From contig SPDT01000001.1 of NCBI GenBank assembly GCA_008477525.1, forward strand, positions 1-64,000: a stretch of 64,000 bases of DNA. Direction: 5' to 3'. Position 1 is the stretch's first letter. Each line of letters opens with the position of its first letter. The position numbers and the translations under genes are program-made. Below the pieces are notes generated by a model that saw nothing but the letters and a program-made list of their open reading frames with translations, was not told the origin of the DNA and did not search any database. Origin of the DNA: Hypomyces perniciosus (taxonomy: Eukaryota; Ascomycota; Sordariomycetes; Hypocreales; Hypocreaceae). This document shows, piece by piece, positions 12,878-24,890 of the stretch.

Positions 12878-14425
12878 CCTAGCGAGGAAATGTTGACAGG
12901 AAACGATTGTTGACGCAGGGCTAACTTTCGTTGTGAACCGAGATCCAATATGGAAGAGACTCAAAATTCCTGGCTGTAGGAATACAAATTACTGTGATAG
13001 CACAAATCGAAGCACTTTTCGAGGGGAAAAAAGAAGAAGAAAAGGCGAGATGTGTTTGTTGTCTGTTAGCTTGACATAAGCGAGGAATAATAAATAAGGC
13101 ATTTCCATGCCCCTCTAAATCAGTGCTGCGGGAGGCCGACAATGTCTCGTAGCTCCGCAGAACTGAGCGTAGTCCATAGCTCATATAACAATTAAGATCT
13201 CCGATATCTTATAACCAGTCAGAGCAATAGAGAATGAAGATATTAATGAAGTGTATATAATATACGAACTATAGTACGAGTCGCATCACGTCAAACCGTG
13301 TTAATGGCAAATATTTGATAACACTCTGTTTTTATTGTTGATGACCCACCTCATTCATTCATCAGATAATCGTCATTAATGACGATACCCGACCCTTCGA
13401 ACCATTCCTCATAACCAAACGGGCTGTGCTAGATCATGCCGTTCCCCCGCCCATACGGAGTACTATATATGAAGTAAGAGGATACGAGGTTTTCAAATCG
13501 TAACCCAGGGAGTGTTGATGGCCACAAACGGCTTCGGGCTGTTGGCCCACAGAAATACCCCACCGCCAACAAGCCATCACAGCTGCTAGCCTGGAAGAAT
13601 TTTATAAGAGGAGTTGAATACGTTGGTATTGTGCTAGATGCACGGGAGTCTGAATTGACCAATGTGATCCTGTTGTCTTCCTCTCGTGAGGAAGATTTTC
13701 TTACTTCAGCCTTTTTCCTCATATGAGTTATTTCTTTATTATTACACCCCAACGGTCGGCATATTACGCCCATACTACATAGAGCGGTATATAGATAACA
13801 TATTGCTATACCTCCTTCCACACCCTCACCACAGAAAGACCTTATATCTCGCATCCTTACCTCTACTGACTCGGAAAAAGAAGCCCCTCGCAACTGGAAC
13901 GTACAAATCAATGGATCTATTTATCTTTATGGAACAACTCTAGTCTTGCCAACAGTAAGCTATGTACTTCTAACTGACATTTTCTCTGACACTATGTAAA
14001 ATTTCCGCTGCTAGGTAGTACATACCATGTGTATTAGCGTATCATCTGCCCCGCTCTCTTTTCTTTGAGGCAGTCAAATAAGAGACCCAATGTTGCATTC
14101 ATGACGACGCCTGTCAGGACCTATCCAACCTCATTATCAATATTTACGACAACCCCCAAGCCGTCGACTGTATGATTCAATTGCCTTAACTACGACCCCT
14201 CAATCTCATGCTTTCGGATAACATCAGTCTTCATGTTGGAAATTGGATATGCAAGAAGGTCAGCCTCACCGGAGGAGCTGAACTGCCGGATAATATCGGA
14301 ACGTGGTATTGGCAATACGAGGTCGGCAGCTTCACTTTCACGGTTAAATTCTATTTAAAGAATTGCTTACGCAGCCTCTCTTGTAAAGATAGCGGGGAAG
14401 GAAGCTAATTAGCAGAAGAACGAGA
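12878..14425. other. Intergenic, AT-rich, no gene recognised
   Basis: This is the upstream region of the decayed giant gene plus unassigned sequence. Short frames at 13,429-13,911 and 13,686-13,943 overlap each other on opposite strands and have no recognisable domain. Confidence 0.5.
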
Positions 14426-14429
14426 GAAT

Positions 14430-14646
14430 GCAAGCAACCCTTTTGATAATATGTTCAGGCTGGTTACATGACAGTATTATCCAACATGAACAAAGATAAA
14501 ACAGAACGCGCGTTGTTTTCTTGTTATGATGAAAAGGTTGAAAGGGAAACCAAATTAGAAGGGGGAACATGGTCAATTGAGTGGAATTCAGGTGCCCTAT
14601 CTTCATGATGTGTTCAAGGTGACCACGTAACTATGTTTTTCCAACA
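14430..14646 (+). repeat. Dispersed repeat, copy 1 of 2
   Basis: It shares ordered blocks with 27,340-27,512: AACAGAACGCGCG, then a run including GAAAGGGAAACCA, then CGGTCAATTGAGT or TGGTCAATTGAGT, then TGTGTTCAAG and a TTTTCC(A/G)AC end. The copies are diverged but colinear. It may be a fragment of an LTR or a MITE; I cannot classify it. Confidence 0.45.
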
Positions 14647-14804
14647 CATACCCATATTTTAACAAGGTCGATGAATCTGCTAAGGTCAACCCCTCCGATG
14701 CCCTTCTCCATGCCAAACGTTATAATTTGCCCAGAAGTATGCCATTGATCGCCTTAATAAGGCTATTTCACTTCAAGAAAATGAACGCTGCAGTCATGCG
14801 CTAC

Positions 14805-14932
14805 TAGAACACCCATCAATAATAGATCAATAGTATGAGAGTATATGGAATGACTAGAAAACGATAGAATTCGATCCAAGGTAGGTAGGAAAAGCTGCTG
14901 CTTGAATACACAAAAATAGCTGACGAAAGCAA
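14805..14932 (+). repeat. Dispersed repeat shared with the insertion at 44.4 kb
   Basis: The blocks GATCAATAGTATGAG, GATAGAATTCGA, GGAAAAGCTGCTG and an AATACA...GCTGAC end are found in the same order and spacing at about 44,368-44,490. There the unit interrupts another repeat, so it is (or was) mobile. Confidence 0.5.
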
Positions 14933-15184
14933 ACACAGACTGGCTTGCAGATTGATGAGTTGGATTTCCTGGGTTTATTATCCCATTCCTGACCTTGACA
15001 ACACCGATTATTTCTCAAGGCTGAGAAGGAAGCCTACAAGTCAATCATCGGGACAGAAAAGGGATGTGAAATGCTATTTTAAAGGTTTTCCAAAAATATA
15101 AACAAGCTACTATTTCGTAGACAAGGAGACTACACAGGCTATACTTCCGTAAACTACAGCAACGTAGTGTCACGTAGCGTGTAT

Positions 15185-15431
15185 CATAGTCAGCAGTCAC
15201 AATACGAAGTAGGGGTTGATGCCACCTGTAATCCACCGTTGATCTCCCTGTGCACATCTTTCCTTCCCTTTCCAATAGTTCCTTAGCTCGCCAATTTATA
15301 ATGGGAGAGGAACGCGACGTGTTTCCTCTCCTTCGCGTATTATATTCCTTCTTCCCATCATCCCAATTAGTAGAGTCTCCTCCTCTCAACCCATACTTTA
15401 TCCAACAATAAGGGTCCTTGTTATCTGACAC
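15185..15431 (-). repeat. LTR-like dispersed repeat, copy 2
   Basis: On the minus strand it starts TGTCAGATAACAAGG and carries the box CACGTCGCGTTCCTCT followed by TATAAATTGG, then ends with GACTGCTGACTA. It is shorter than copy 1 (2,488-2,942) but colinear with it. It looks like a solo LTR with a preserved promoter-like core. Confidence 0.5.
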
Positions 15432-15719
15432 GAGCCCATGACTGCTGGACGTTACAGCTTTCTGTAGGCATAATGCTAAAATTTTGACATACGAAATTAT
15501 GAAAACTGATATCCTCGGTACAGTCGGTCAACATGACATACAAGTTTGGGCGCTCACATAATTCAAAAACGCCGCAAGTGAGGCCAGTCAATATAGAACA
15601 GCAAACGGATGTGTTACCATCACTAGTACCTTGTAAGGACGAAGACTAAGTTCGGGTGAGACAGAGCGAGCATTCCGATTTGTTACTACTGGGCAGGTCG
15701 ATGGCAAAATGCTTACGAT

Positions 15720-16460
15720 GGCCGGTTCTACTGCATAAAGGTCTCTGATATTGGCTCTATGTCGAAACGCGATTGTCTTGTATCAAGCTCAATCGAAACG
15801 CGGCCCACCTTGGTAGAACTGTCGCGTAAGGTATATAACATCATTTGAACTACCATTGTGTAGCACAGTAGGCCTAGAATTTGGCCGTAGCGGTAAATTT
15901 GACAGGAACACATGAGTGCACTGCCAACTCGCCAATCAACGTCTTTTCCACCTACCTTTGAAGACTCAGCACGAGCCTTTTTGGCGCCTACAAAAAAACA
16001 TATTTTGGAGCTAGCTACTACAGCTTCGAAAAGCAAAAACGATACCTAATACCATTTACCGCCGTGGCCCGTGGACGGGATTGTGTTTAAGCAGAGCTGA
16101 ATCTCTGGACCGGCGAACTTTTGAAAGGATAGAAAGATTTCTCGGATATAAGGAGCGCCAAAAAGCCACTTGCCGAGCACTTTTGCTCTATTGCCAGCAT
16201 TCGGCATAGCGTTGTGCACCGACGTCGAGTCAGCACAAAAGGCATAGAACAGTTCTTAGTAGATGGCGAGGCCCTGGCTACGCTTTTGGGAGATGCCCAA
16301 CAGAAAAGCGAGATTGCCATGCTCCGGCAGGAGATCCAGGCGACTACGAATGAAGAGGCAGGATAAAAAGTACGATCTTTGCTGGAAAGTCCTGGAAGCC
16401 GCGATTACCTTTGCGCAACAGAATTGCGGAAGCATGATTCCTAATCGTTTGTCTTGAGTC
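15720..16460 (+). pseudogene. Fragment of an uncharacterised fungal gene, duplicated at 28.1-28.8 kb
   Basis: On the plus strand a segment around 15,740-15,840 reads SDIGSMSKRDCLV and SIETRPTL, and a second around 16,220-16,350 reads GIEQFLVDGEALATLLGDAQ, then EIAMLRQEIQA before a stop. The same two protein blocks, in the same order, occur on the minus strand at 28,130-28,800 (SDVGSASKHFCLV, STETRPTL, GIEQFL, ALAMLLGDAE). I do not know the family. The second block looks helical and could be coiled-coil. Both copies carry stops and frameshifts. Confidence 0.5.
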
Positions 16461-16765
16461 TTCCTAGCTGAACGATCTGTGTGGACCCCAAGGAGTAGGC
16501 AGTTCGGTTCCGCCGCCTTGCGCTATTTGTGGTACCCAGGTTTCCCGCACGAAAACTTCTAGCGACCCACCTTCAAACAGCACCCACACCCGATGGCTCA
16601 CCATTTGTTGGTCGAGATGTATGATCGTTATGCATTTTTAATACTCAGTAAAGTACGCTCAAATTTTCAGTCTCACACTACTTTTTACACTACACTTCCT
16701 TACTTGGTGAATAGCTTCATAACTACATACAAAAATATTGGGTATTCTTATCTAAAACATACAAA

Positions 16766-18080
16766 TCACGACAGCGATGCAACGCCGGCCTTCATAGCTT
16801 TGAAGCGACCCCAGTCATGACTGTCTTGCACCAAGCTCCATGCCATCACACCACCCAGTCCTTTCGCAGCAACAATATCCGTGAACTTGCGCGCAATTAG
16901 CTTCGGTGTGTCCCAAGTCCAGTACACCCTCTTATTCGAGTCCCAGTACCACTGGCCGCCCAGCTGGCTATCCTCCCGTCCATTCTGGATGGCGTTCAGC
17001 AGGTCGCCTCCCCAGTTCGCCGCTTCGAATGTGACGGCGCCAGATAGACCAGTGTCGACACCGCCAGGGGCTTCGAGAACGGCAGTCTCACAGTCAGTGG
17101 GGGTAGTGCAGACGACACCATTCTTGGTGGTGAACCATTTGGCGTAAAAGGCAAATCCGAGACTTATCTTGCAAGCGGTCATGCCGCGGTTGAGATAAAT
17201 GTTGATGGTGTCGAGTGAACCGGCGGCAGAGGTGTGATGGGTGGTCCTGTTCATTCGGCGGTTCATTAAGTCATAAGTCATAACCTAGAGTATATCAGTT
17301 CATCGTATCACATTTGAGGCACTAACATTTGCACTCACATTGACGTGGTCCACAACCTTGTTAATCTTGGGCACCTGCTGCGGTGTAAAGGCAATCATGT
17401 CCTCCTCGCGTCCAGGCACAGCGATGGAAAGTTCCTTGCCACCAATTGCTGTCTTGATCTCGGCTAAAAAGAGTGGGAAGGTCTCGATCTCACTCGTCTT
17501 CTTGTCGTTAGGGATCGACCTATAGTCGTCGCCATTGCCGCCCGGATACTCCCAGTCAATATCTACTCCGTAAAGAACATGAGTCAATACATACTGCACC
17601 TCCTAATCGCAGTTGCGGCTGAGACCACGCTTACCGACACAGTCGTATCCAAGTCTGTCGAGCGTGGCAGCAACATTCTTAGCGTAGGTCTTGCGCGTCT
17701 GCTCAGTTGCGGCGGCAGCGCTGAAACCAGCCGTGTCTCCCCAGCCGCCGATGGCCATGCACACCTTGGTACCTCCATCGAACATTGCACGAATTTGGCT
17801 CAGAGGCATGAAGGGAGTTTACTGCCCGCCCCAGTTAAAGAGAGTTGTGTCAGCAAACGCGTGATGACATGGGTGACACCAGCAGTGATAGACTTGTCCG
17901 GCAAGCTCGCGGTGTGCCATCTGGAAGATGTGAGTATATGTAGTCATCTAGGGAAAATGCTTCGTTGCGATGAGAGTAATGGTGGAAGCTGGACTTACTG
18001 GTCGAAATACATGGTAAGACGAGGCTTGGCCACCGCACCGTGGCGGCGGCTGCCATTGTGGCGAGTATTGAGGAACGCAT
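16766..18080 (-). pseudogene. GH18 chitinase, recently broken
   Basis: The family hydrolyses beta-1,4 linkages of chitin. On the minus strand one reads PRLTMYFDQ, an intron (17,998-17,921), WHTASLPDKSITAGVTHVI, a frameshift near 17,855, FADTTLFNWGGQ followed by an in-frame TAA where the family has Tyr, then MPLSQIRAMFDGGTKVC and AIGGWGDTAGFS. The catalytic motif follows as GVDIDWEYPGG, so the acidic proton donor is still present. A third intron at 17,338-17,285 has good GTGAGT...CTCTAG borders. The C-terminal exon (17,284-16,766) is open and includes AFYAKWFTTK and GGVMAWSL. The intron before the catalytic exon has a normal GTAAGC donor, but its acceptor reads TTTACGGAG with no usable AG in the right phase. 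No convincing signal peptide or start codon in frame was found. Damage is confined to the 5' half, so inactivation looks recent. Confidence 0.85.
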
Positions 18081-21000
18081 CGCGATGGCATCAAAACAAC
18101 TCCAACACTATGAAAGGAACTGCGAGAAAATAGAAGAAGCAGATATACAAATATTGGCTTTTGCATAAAAGACTTAAAATAAACATTGTCCATATTTAGA
18201 CTGCAATGACTGAGAGGTATCCGTTTGTCTGCTTAGACAGCAATGTTCATTTGTTGACTTTTGGCCTCCTGAGTCAATGCGTCAAGTCTATTTGTCTCTT
18301 GGTCAGCTATATATTCATATTCTCGGAGAGCCGAATAACCGTCTGTTTGGAGACTTCCGAGTTGGCATGTTCTCAATTGGCAGGGTGTTTATAGTCTTTA
18401 TGGACGCTTGGCCTATTAATACCGTATGGACTGTATGTACAGTATTGCTCATATTCGGTTTCCTCTTTTATGTATAGAGTCTCTGTTTCCTTAGAGACTA
18501 GACGCACGGACAAACAGGTACATACATAAAAGTACTAATATATATCTAGTTAGATGGAGGATCCAGAAGTGGCCGAATTTAACCCTAGTAAAATTGCGCC
18601 AGAGTATATTTTAGGAACTAACTGGCGGCAAAAAGAATGTCGCCTTAAAGTACTGGTAGGTAAATAGCAAATTGGACAGTGCCACCCATGCTGGGAGGTA
18701 CAAAAGACATCAAGAGTGCGGTACCTCGTGACATATCATGTGACCATTAAAGGTATGCGTGAATCGCTACTTTATTGGCGTTCGCACCTGTCAACATTCA
18801 ACCAAGTATGGCGTGCTGAGTTCAATAGTAAACTACTCCGTATAGGCATTCCACGGATTAGAATTCTATGTGTATTTTATTTACTCTTCTACAGCATCAT
18901 GTACGGACCTTGTAGTATTGTATAACCACCCAAAATGTACGGAGTAATAAGGGATCTAGCGGGAGAACCACGTGAGGGCACGTGAGTCGACTGCAAAGGC
19001 CACTAGGTAAGCTCGAAAGGGGGAAATGTGCGTGGCAAGGGCACGTAGGTTAGTCCCGACAAAATGAACATTATTAAGAATTTAATACTGTCCTGTATAT
19101 AATATTGTCTCACTCTACTCCGTAATGGGCACCTTTTTTATCTAGCGCTGTTATATTATGAAGTAAATAATAGTGAAAGTAGGATGAATCAGTGATGATG
19201 AAAGTGGCCCAGGAACCTTTATTAACAATGCCACGCTCCAATGCCGCCAAGAATTATATGAGGGGTAGATGTGCCACCCCATGGATCGCGGACTTGATTC
19301 AGATAATCAATCCCAACCTCGGATTCAGATTCACTGAATCGCTAATGAATTGCTCCGATTAATTACATCACTGTGAGTCAGACGCAGCAGCCTTGTGCAT
19401 GCGCATGAATGTCTGCATTGCCACTGCTAAGGGGACGGCGTCGGCTTTCAAGTGCAAAAACCTCCTTGCATTGCCTCGTGGACCTTGAGAATGGCCTCAT
19501 TCAGTGACCGCTATTCTATGTATTTACAATCACTCTCGAGTACGTATTAAAAAATAGGCGGTACTGTGGACAATGACGAGGAGAAGTCCGCTTTCTGTTT
19601 GATGCAGCTCTTGAGGCTGTTACTGCCTGATCCCGCCGATTACCCTGCAGGACACTTGAATCTTAGCTACCCTATTTATCACTCACTCTATAACAAGTCC
19701 TGGATTTAGATTGCCTTCCAGAGTCAAGCGAATTATTTCACTTCGAGTGATCCGTCACGGAAACTACTCGCGGTATCCTTCCAGGAGCTCATAAACGGCC
19801 GTGCAGCGGGACCAACACCGCGTTGTGGCGTGCTTCTAGGTTAGTGGCTTACTAGAACTCATTTGGGCCTTAATAGCCGTAGTCACGTGGCCACTCTGCA
19901 GCAACTCCGTCGTCTAATTACCATGTGCTCAACGCAACATCAAGAACAGCCCAACGATCTGGTTGTGTTCGGAGGCAATAACGGGCCAACGTCTAAGATA
20001 AATGAAGACCCTCTATTTCTAAATAAATGAAGGGGAATTATGTGGCATTTATATACATAATTGACAGAAATAATGCATGACTTTACTGAAACATTTGGCG
20101 TAATTAGCATTGCTATTATTCAGTAGCGACCAGAGCTTGACAGGTAGTGAGCAATTATCCGGCACATCTTAAAGAGTGTTATAGTTGATGCGCAGACGAT
20201 GCGTAGACGATCCCTGTTGGAAAGCAATTTGCCAAGCTTCGGCCGCTCTCTCCTTCTGTCTCCTCAAAGAAGATGCAACCTGCTTGGGAATCTTGCCACG
20301 TCTAAGTAGTTCGAGATTGCTGTAGGTCCCAGGGTGGCCTTGAGCTACTCTGAGGTGAGTGAACAAAACAAAAGTCAGATGCGCACGTGATTTACGGTTT
20401 ACTTGACATGTAATTAATTTTAGGAATATGCACATGCTCCGTACATACCTAGGGCAATGATACTTCGTATTTCACGTTGGCCTTGGCACTGTCTACCGTT
20501 CACGTGGTTTGCTGATGGCCGTATGTACTTCTGAGGTCCTTGAGAGTACTTCCTCCCACAACCCGGTATAGCAAAATATGTAATAAGCTAGGGTTATGGG
20601 GCAATGGCATTGCATATAAACGCATATATAGATACCGGTGGTATACTTTGATGACACCCTTTTCACTCTGTACTCCGTAGTCCGTACCCTACTCCACGTG
20701 TCCAGAAAGACCAATTGGATGGCGTTCGAGTTTAAGGTTGGAGGCGGTGGTACGACGGATAATAGACATCAAGGAGATCAAGGTCTTCAGATTTTGCATA
20801 CCAAATGAACCGATTTCATACAATAACAGGTAAAGTCTAAACTAAGTGTCAGACCATAATCTAGCGAAATGTAAGCCCACACTGTGCGTGTGGATTCTAA
20901 GAATTTATGCGCACTGTGTCTCAAAACACGGAAATAGAACAATAATAAACTAAAAGAAAAACCCGAGCTTATGTTTAGATTAATAACAAAGGAAAACTGC
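18081..21000. other. Long intergenic region, no gene recognised
   Basis: The sequence is AT-rich. A weak frame at 20,169-20,435 (minus) encodes a basic peptide with GKIPKQVASSLRRQKERAAE, possibly the tail of a lost gene. The 18,206-18,560 segment has a repeat-like look. No complete gene could be supported. Confidence 0.5.
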
Positions 21001-21004
21001 ACCC

Positions 21005-22759
21005 CTAAGTGCTTGGCGCCAGTGAAGTAGGAGCAGATGCGTTCATGAACTTTGCGAACATCTCTGCCAATCTATCCACCGTTTTAGTCAGCTCGGCCAC
21101 TTGAGCTTCCAGCTCGACCCTGCTATCTCTCGCCTCCTCGACTTCACTGACTGAACTATTCGAGTGTGCACTCGGACTACGTCGCCGTCCGCGCGTCGGG
21201 CGATCGACAGAGGATGCTTTGGCCTGGGCATCCCTCTTGGCTCTTCGCCGCTTACTATCCTTTTCAACCCTTGCCGGGTCATAATACTGACTCACATACC
21301 CAGCTTCCCATGGTGGTGGGATTCCGTCCCTGCGGCACACCTTTTCAATCCGAGCCCTCGCGCTCGCTTCTCCAAGGACCTTGTTGAGGCTCGACACGGT
21401 AAGGATATTGATACCCTGATTGTGAAACCTCACACAGCAGTCTGCGGGTGGATCCTTCCTGTTGGCGGCCACGTTTTTCCGCAGCACTTGTGACTTCGTT
21501 ACCCAAAGGAGCTCGTCGAAGTCGGATCGGTCCTTGCTAGACCACTTTGACTGTCCATCAGCCAAGTTTTTGTGATCACGCATGGCCTTGTACTTCTCCA
21601 CCTCGGGGAGCCCAACTTCCGAAGCTGATTCGAGCCTGCGGATTACACGCCCGTTCTCTTCAATCGTCTCGATGCATACCTGGGTACCCCATTTACCCTG
21701 ATTCCTCACGCCGACAATTATAGACCCATCCACCGCCTCACCGGTGATCCAGGGGTACTTCATATGTTTCGATGTCGCTTCCAGGCCTGCGTTCTTTTCC
21801 ACAGTGTTATCTGCCTCCTCCAAAGTGTTACCTGCCTTCTGCTTCACATAATCATCTGCATTCATAGCACCCCATTCCCTCGGAAAGTGATGCTTCTCGA
21901 TGAACTCATCAATGAGACTCTTTTCTATGGAGACACTCTTTCTGGCGATCTGATTCGCTGGGTCATCTTTGAGAATTGCATACTCACAAAGGACCGCCTT
22001 ATAATGAGGTCCAAAAAAGGTCATCGGGATCACCCATTGGTCATTGGAAATAATGTCGCTCTCATTTTTCGCATTGGCATTGTCGGATGTGTTGCCTTCT
22101 ATAATCTGGTCATTGAGGCTACTCAGTTTCTTGAAAACTTCCGAGTTTGCAGGATCCTCTCCGAGCTTGTGAAGGAAAGGTGTCGCTTCCCGATATATCT
22201 CCATCACTCGAGGAGGTGGCATGGGGACCGGATCTTCCTCCATTTTTGTGTCGCTATCTAGCTTTTCCTCTGTATCCGAGTCATCACTGGCCTGGAGATC
22301 CTCTGTGCCATCCCAGAGTTCCACTTGGCTAATGAACCGTTGATCTACATCCATCGCTTCCGCGGCGTTCCGAAGTTCTGTCACGCATGTTAATGGGAGA
22401 GGATGGCCAAAGTTCAACCTCTACCTACTCTTGAAGGCATTCTCGGCATTGTCAAGTTGACAACGCTTCGAGTGCAACATGCACCCTAGCTTTATCCAAG
22501 CGGCCTCTTCGGCCTCCTCCCCTGCGCCTGGATCTACGGCTAGTATCTCGGCATAGGCATCGTCGGAGCAGCGCATAATTCTCTCAATTTCCTTTTGCGG
22601 ATCTTGCGGCTCCTCACGACCGGTAACTGCCTTTGCTGGCTTTCGGCGCAGTTCAGCTGCGACCCTTCCATCCTCGACTCCGGGAGTAGGCTCTGGAGAG
22701 GGCAATGGAACGGGGGAGCTAGTGTTCTTGGATTTGGTATTCCTACGTCCTTTAGCCAT
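21005..22759 (-). CDS. Uncharacterised 567-aa protein, intact two-exon gene
   Basis: Exon 1 is 22,759-22,429; the intron is 22,428-22,378 (GTAGGT...GTGACAG, 51 bp); exon 2 is 22,377-21,005. Joining restores one open frame of 567 residues, and the phase (1) matches on both sides. The N-terminus is Pro/Ser/Glu-rich and disordered. Residues about 110-190 are acidic (DDSDTEE). A central block has VIPMTFFGPHYKAVL, WGAMNADDYVKQKAG and YPWITGEAVDGSIIVGV. A basic nuclear-localisation-like stretch (KDSKRRRAKRDAQ, RPTRGRRRS) precedes a C-terminal coiled coil (VEEARDSRVELEAQVAELTK). No catalytic motif or zinc knuckle is seen. It could be a nuclear scaffold or DNA-associated protein, but I do not recognise the family. 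Being undamaged in such debris suggests recent arrival or selection. Confidence 0.7.
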
Positions 22760-23424
22760 GACGGTTAATCTGATGGATGCTGACGATGATGAAATCGTTT
22801 GGTGAGAGGTGTGTCCAATTTATACATTTTGAGCCGACTGTTTAACCCATTGAATGAGACGGATAGGAGGTCGAATAACGCCAGATCTTGATAATGAGAA
22901 ATCAAGAACGATCAATTAGCCGCTTACAGTTATCATAAAGTGGTCAAGCGTCCTAGCCAGTCGAAAATGACTTGAGCTGGGTTTTAGCCATTATGTGCCG
23001 TGCATTGGTGGTTACTAGTGTTTTAATGCATTACCTAGCTTACACGATTCATGCCCGAACTGGACTTTTATTTATAACTAGTGATGGAAATAGTTGACTA
23101 TTGCTTTGTTTCTACATTATTAACCTTGTGGCCGGGACGTCATCGTTGTGGTAAGTTGGACGCAAGTCGCTAAACAAACGTATCCTGTTATGTATAGGGT
23201 CGACTGAAATAAATGTCCACCCCTATTGGTTCAGAAAGTTGGTCAGAGCAGACTATATGTGCCACATGTGGCTTTTACTATCCCTCTCCTCCATACTGTA
23301 GTCCATTTGCACTCATTAAGCCAGAAGCAGGTATCTAGGTCATCCCAGGCAAGCAACTTATTGTTCCTGCTCCTGCTTTCCCACGAAGCGATTTCTGGAT
23401 TCTTTACATCTACTATACAATACA
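22760..23424. other. Intergenic between the 567-aa gene and a LINE fragment
   Basis: This is the upstream region of the minus-strand gene starting at 22,759. No coding signal or clear promoter element beyond AT-rich sequence was seen. Confidence 0.45.
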
Positions 23425-24890
23425 ATTTATTGACGCCCGGCGGCTAAGCCGAAAGGGCAACTTTAGCTAGTGTACATGTGTCTTTCTCAAGTTTGTCATA
23501 TCTCCCAAAAGCCCATGCGGTGTCCTTCTTCTGTCTATCATATCTTGCAAGTCTTGTGTCTTTCTACGTGTTCCCGTGGTTTGGTAATCTTTTATTAGCA
23601 AGCCAGCTTGGAGGCGATTCTACAAGTGTTCAGCGTCCTATCTTCGGCGGCTAAAGCGTTGCCTGCTGTTCGTGCCACGAGGTGATGAGTGTGGGTTAGT
23701 GGGTTAGAGGTGCGGGTTCATCTCCCGTCGTTAATTTGCGTCTAGTCGGCCCGTGGCCATTGCGAACCGGATTGTTGCTCGCACTGCTTCTAGGTTTGGA
23801 GTCCATTTGTCGTTATCGGATGGCGACTTTCCTCCCAAGTGGAAGGAGATGTTGCCTCTCTGTGTTTCTGTACATTGAATCATCTCTGTTCGGTATGTTG
23901 TCCACTTTCTGCATCGGAATAAAAAGTGGTCAACCGTCTCCCTTTCATATCCGCATTCGCACTGATCAGACGGTGCGGCATTGATTCGAAAGAGGTAGGA
24001 GTTCAGCCTTGCCATGCCTGTCCTGAGTTGAGAAAACACACTAGATTCGTTCCGCGACAGACTGTCGTAGAGTAGTCGTGTGTGCTTTCCTGGAAGTGCT
24101 TTATCTATTCTCTTAGAATGCTTTCCGATGTCTTCCGGTAAGCACCTATCCTTTCGTTGCTGTGACTGTGCCAAGTTGAGCGTCGTCGATTGCATCCTGG
24201 GGAACTGAAGTTGCTGGGTAGCACCCTGTCGGGTGGCTTGTCGTGCTTGTTCTTTAGCTCGCTTAAGCAGTTCGTTTTCTTCGCTCGTAGGAATCCATAG
24301 GGCTGTTACCGTGTTCCCGTTTTCACGTAGCCCTTCAATCGAGTCGTAGATGCATCGGATGTATTCTTGTCCCGACTGTTGGTGCGGCTGTTTGAGCGTG
24401 AGTACGGCTGCTTTGTTACTTGTCAGCAGCGCAATGTTCCAGTGTCTAACCCTTGGTAGGTGTCGTCTTAGAGCGTATGCTATCGCTGCTAGTTCTCCGC
24501 TGTAGGGGTTCTGTTCCGTTCTCTTGCCCAGTGTGAAGGAGAACGTCTCGGTCTTCGGGCCGCCGCGTATGGATGCCGGAATCTGGATGGCTCCTCCCAC
24601 TCCCACCAGTTCGTTCCGCGCTGAGCTGCTGACTGCCACGCGAATGGCCCAACCTGTCTCTGCTTTGGCTGCTGCTGTTTCGTCAGCGATGGCATGCATA
24701 CGCTCTTCCCATGGTGCTAATGTGAACGGGTTGATGGTTTCTAGCTTTTCCATCTCTATGTCCTTGAGAGCTATTGTCACCTGATAGAGCGGCGAATCTA
24801 CTATACAGTAGCGGCCGAAACCAGTGTCCGCCATTTGCGTGTTTAGCAACTCTCTGGGCACGGACCAGACTGCTGCCTGCTGTAACTAGT
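23425..24890 (-). mobile_element. 5'-truncated LINE (Tad1-like), RNase H and 3' end
   Basis: An open frame (24,861-23,731) encodes the end of a non-LTR retrotransposon ORF2. An RNase H-like region (about residues 65-190) with SGELAAIAYALRRHLP is followed by the typical C-terminal zinc motif CECGYERETVDHFLFRC and W. The N-terminal RNase H Asp region is changed (VAVSSSARN), so activity is doubtful. About 300 bp of 3' UTR follow, ending at GACGCCCGGCGGCTAAG near 23,430 and an ATTGTATTGTAT tail. The same 3' end recurs at 51,509-52,085. The reverse transcriptase and endonuclease domains are absent, as expected of 5' truncation during target-primed insertion. Confidence 0.8.

Noticed and set aside
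16881..17147. Plus-strand ORF over the chitinase
   Set aside because: It is the mirror of the conserved GH18 C-terminal exon.
23700..23740. tRNA T-loop-like GGGTTCATCTCCCG
   Set aside because: It is part of the LINE 3' UTR, repeated in altered form at 51.8 kb, with no cloverleaf around it.
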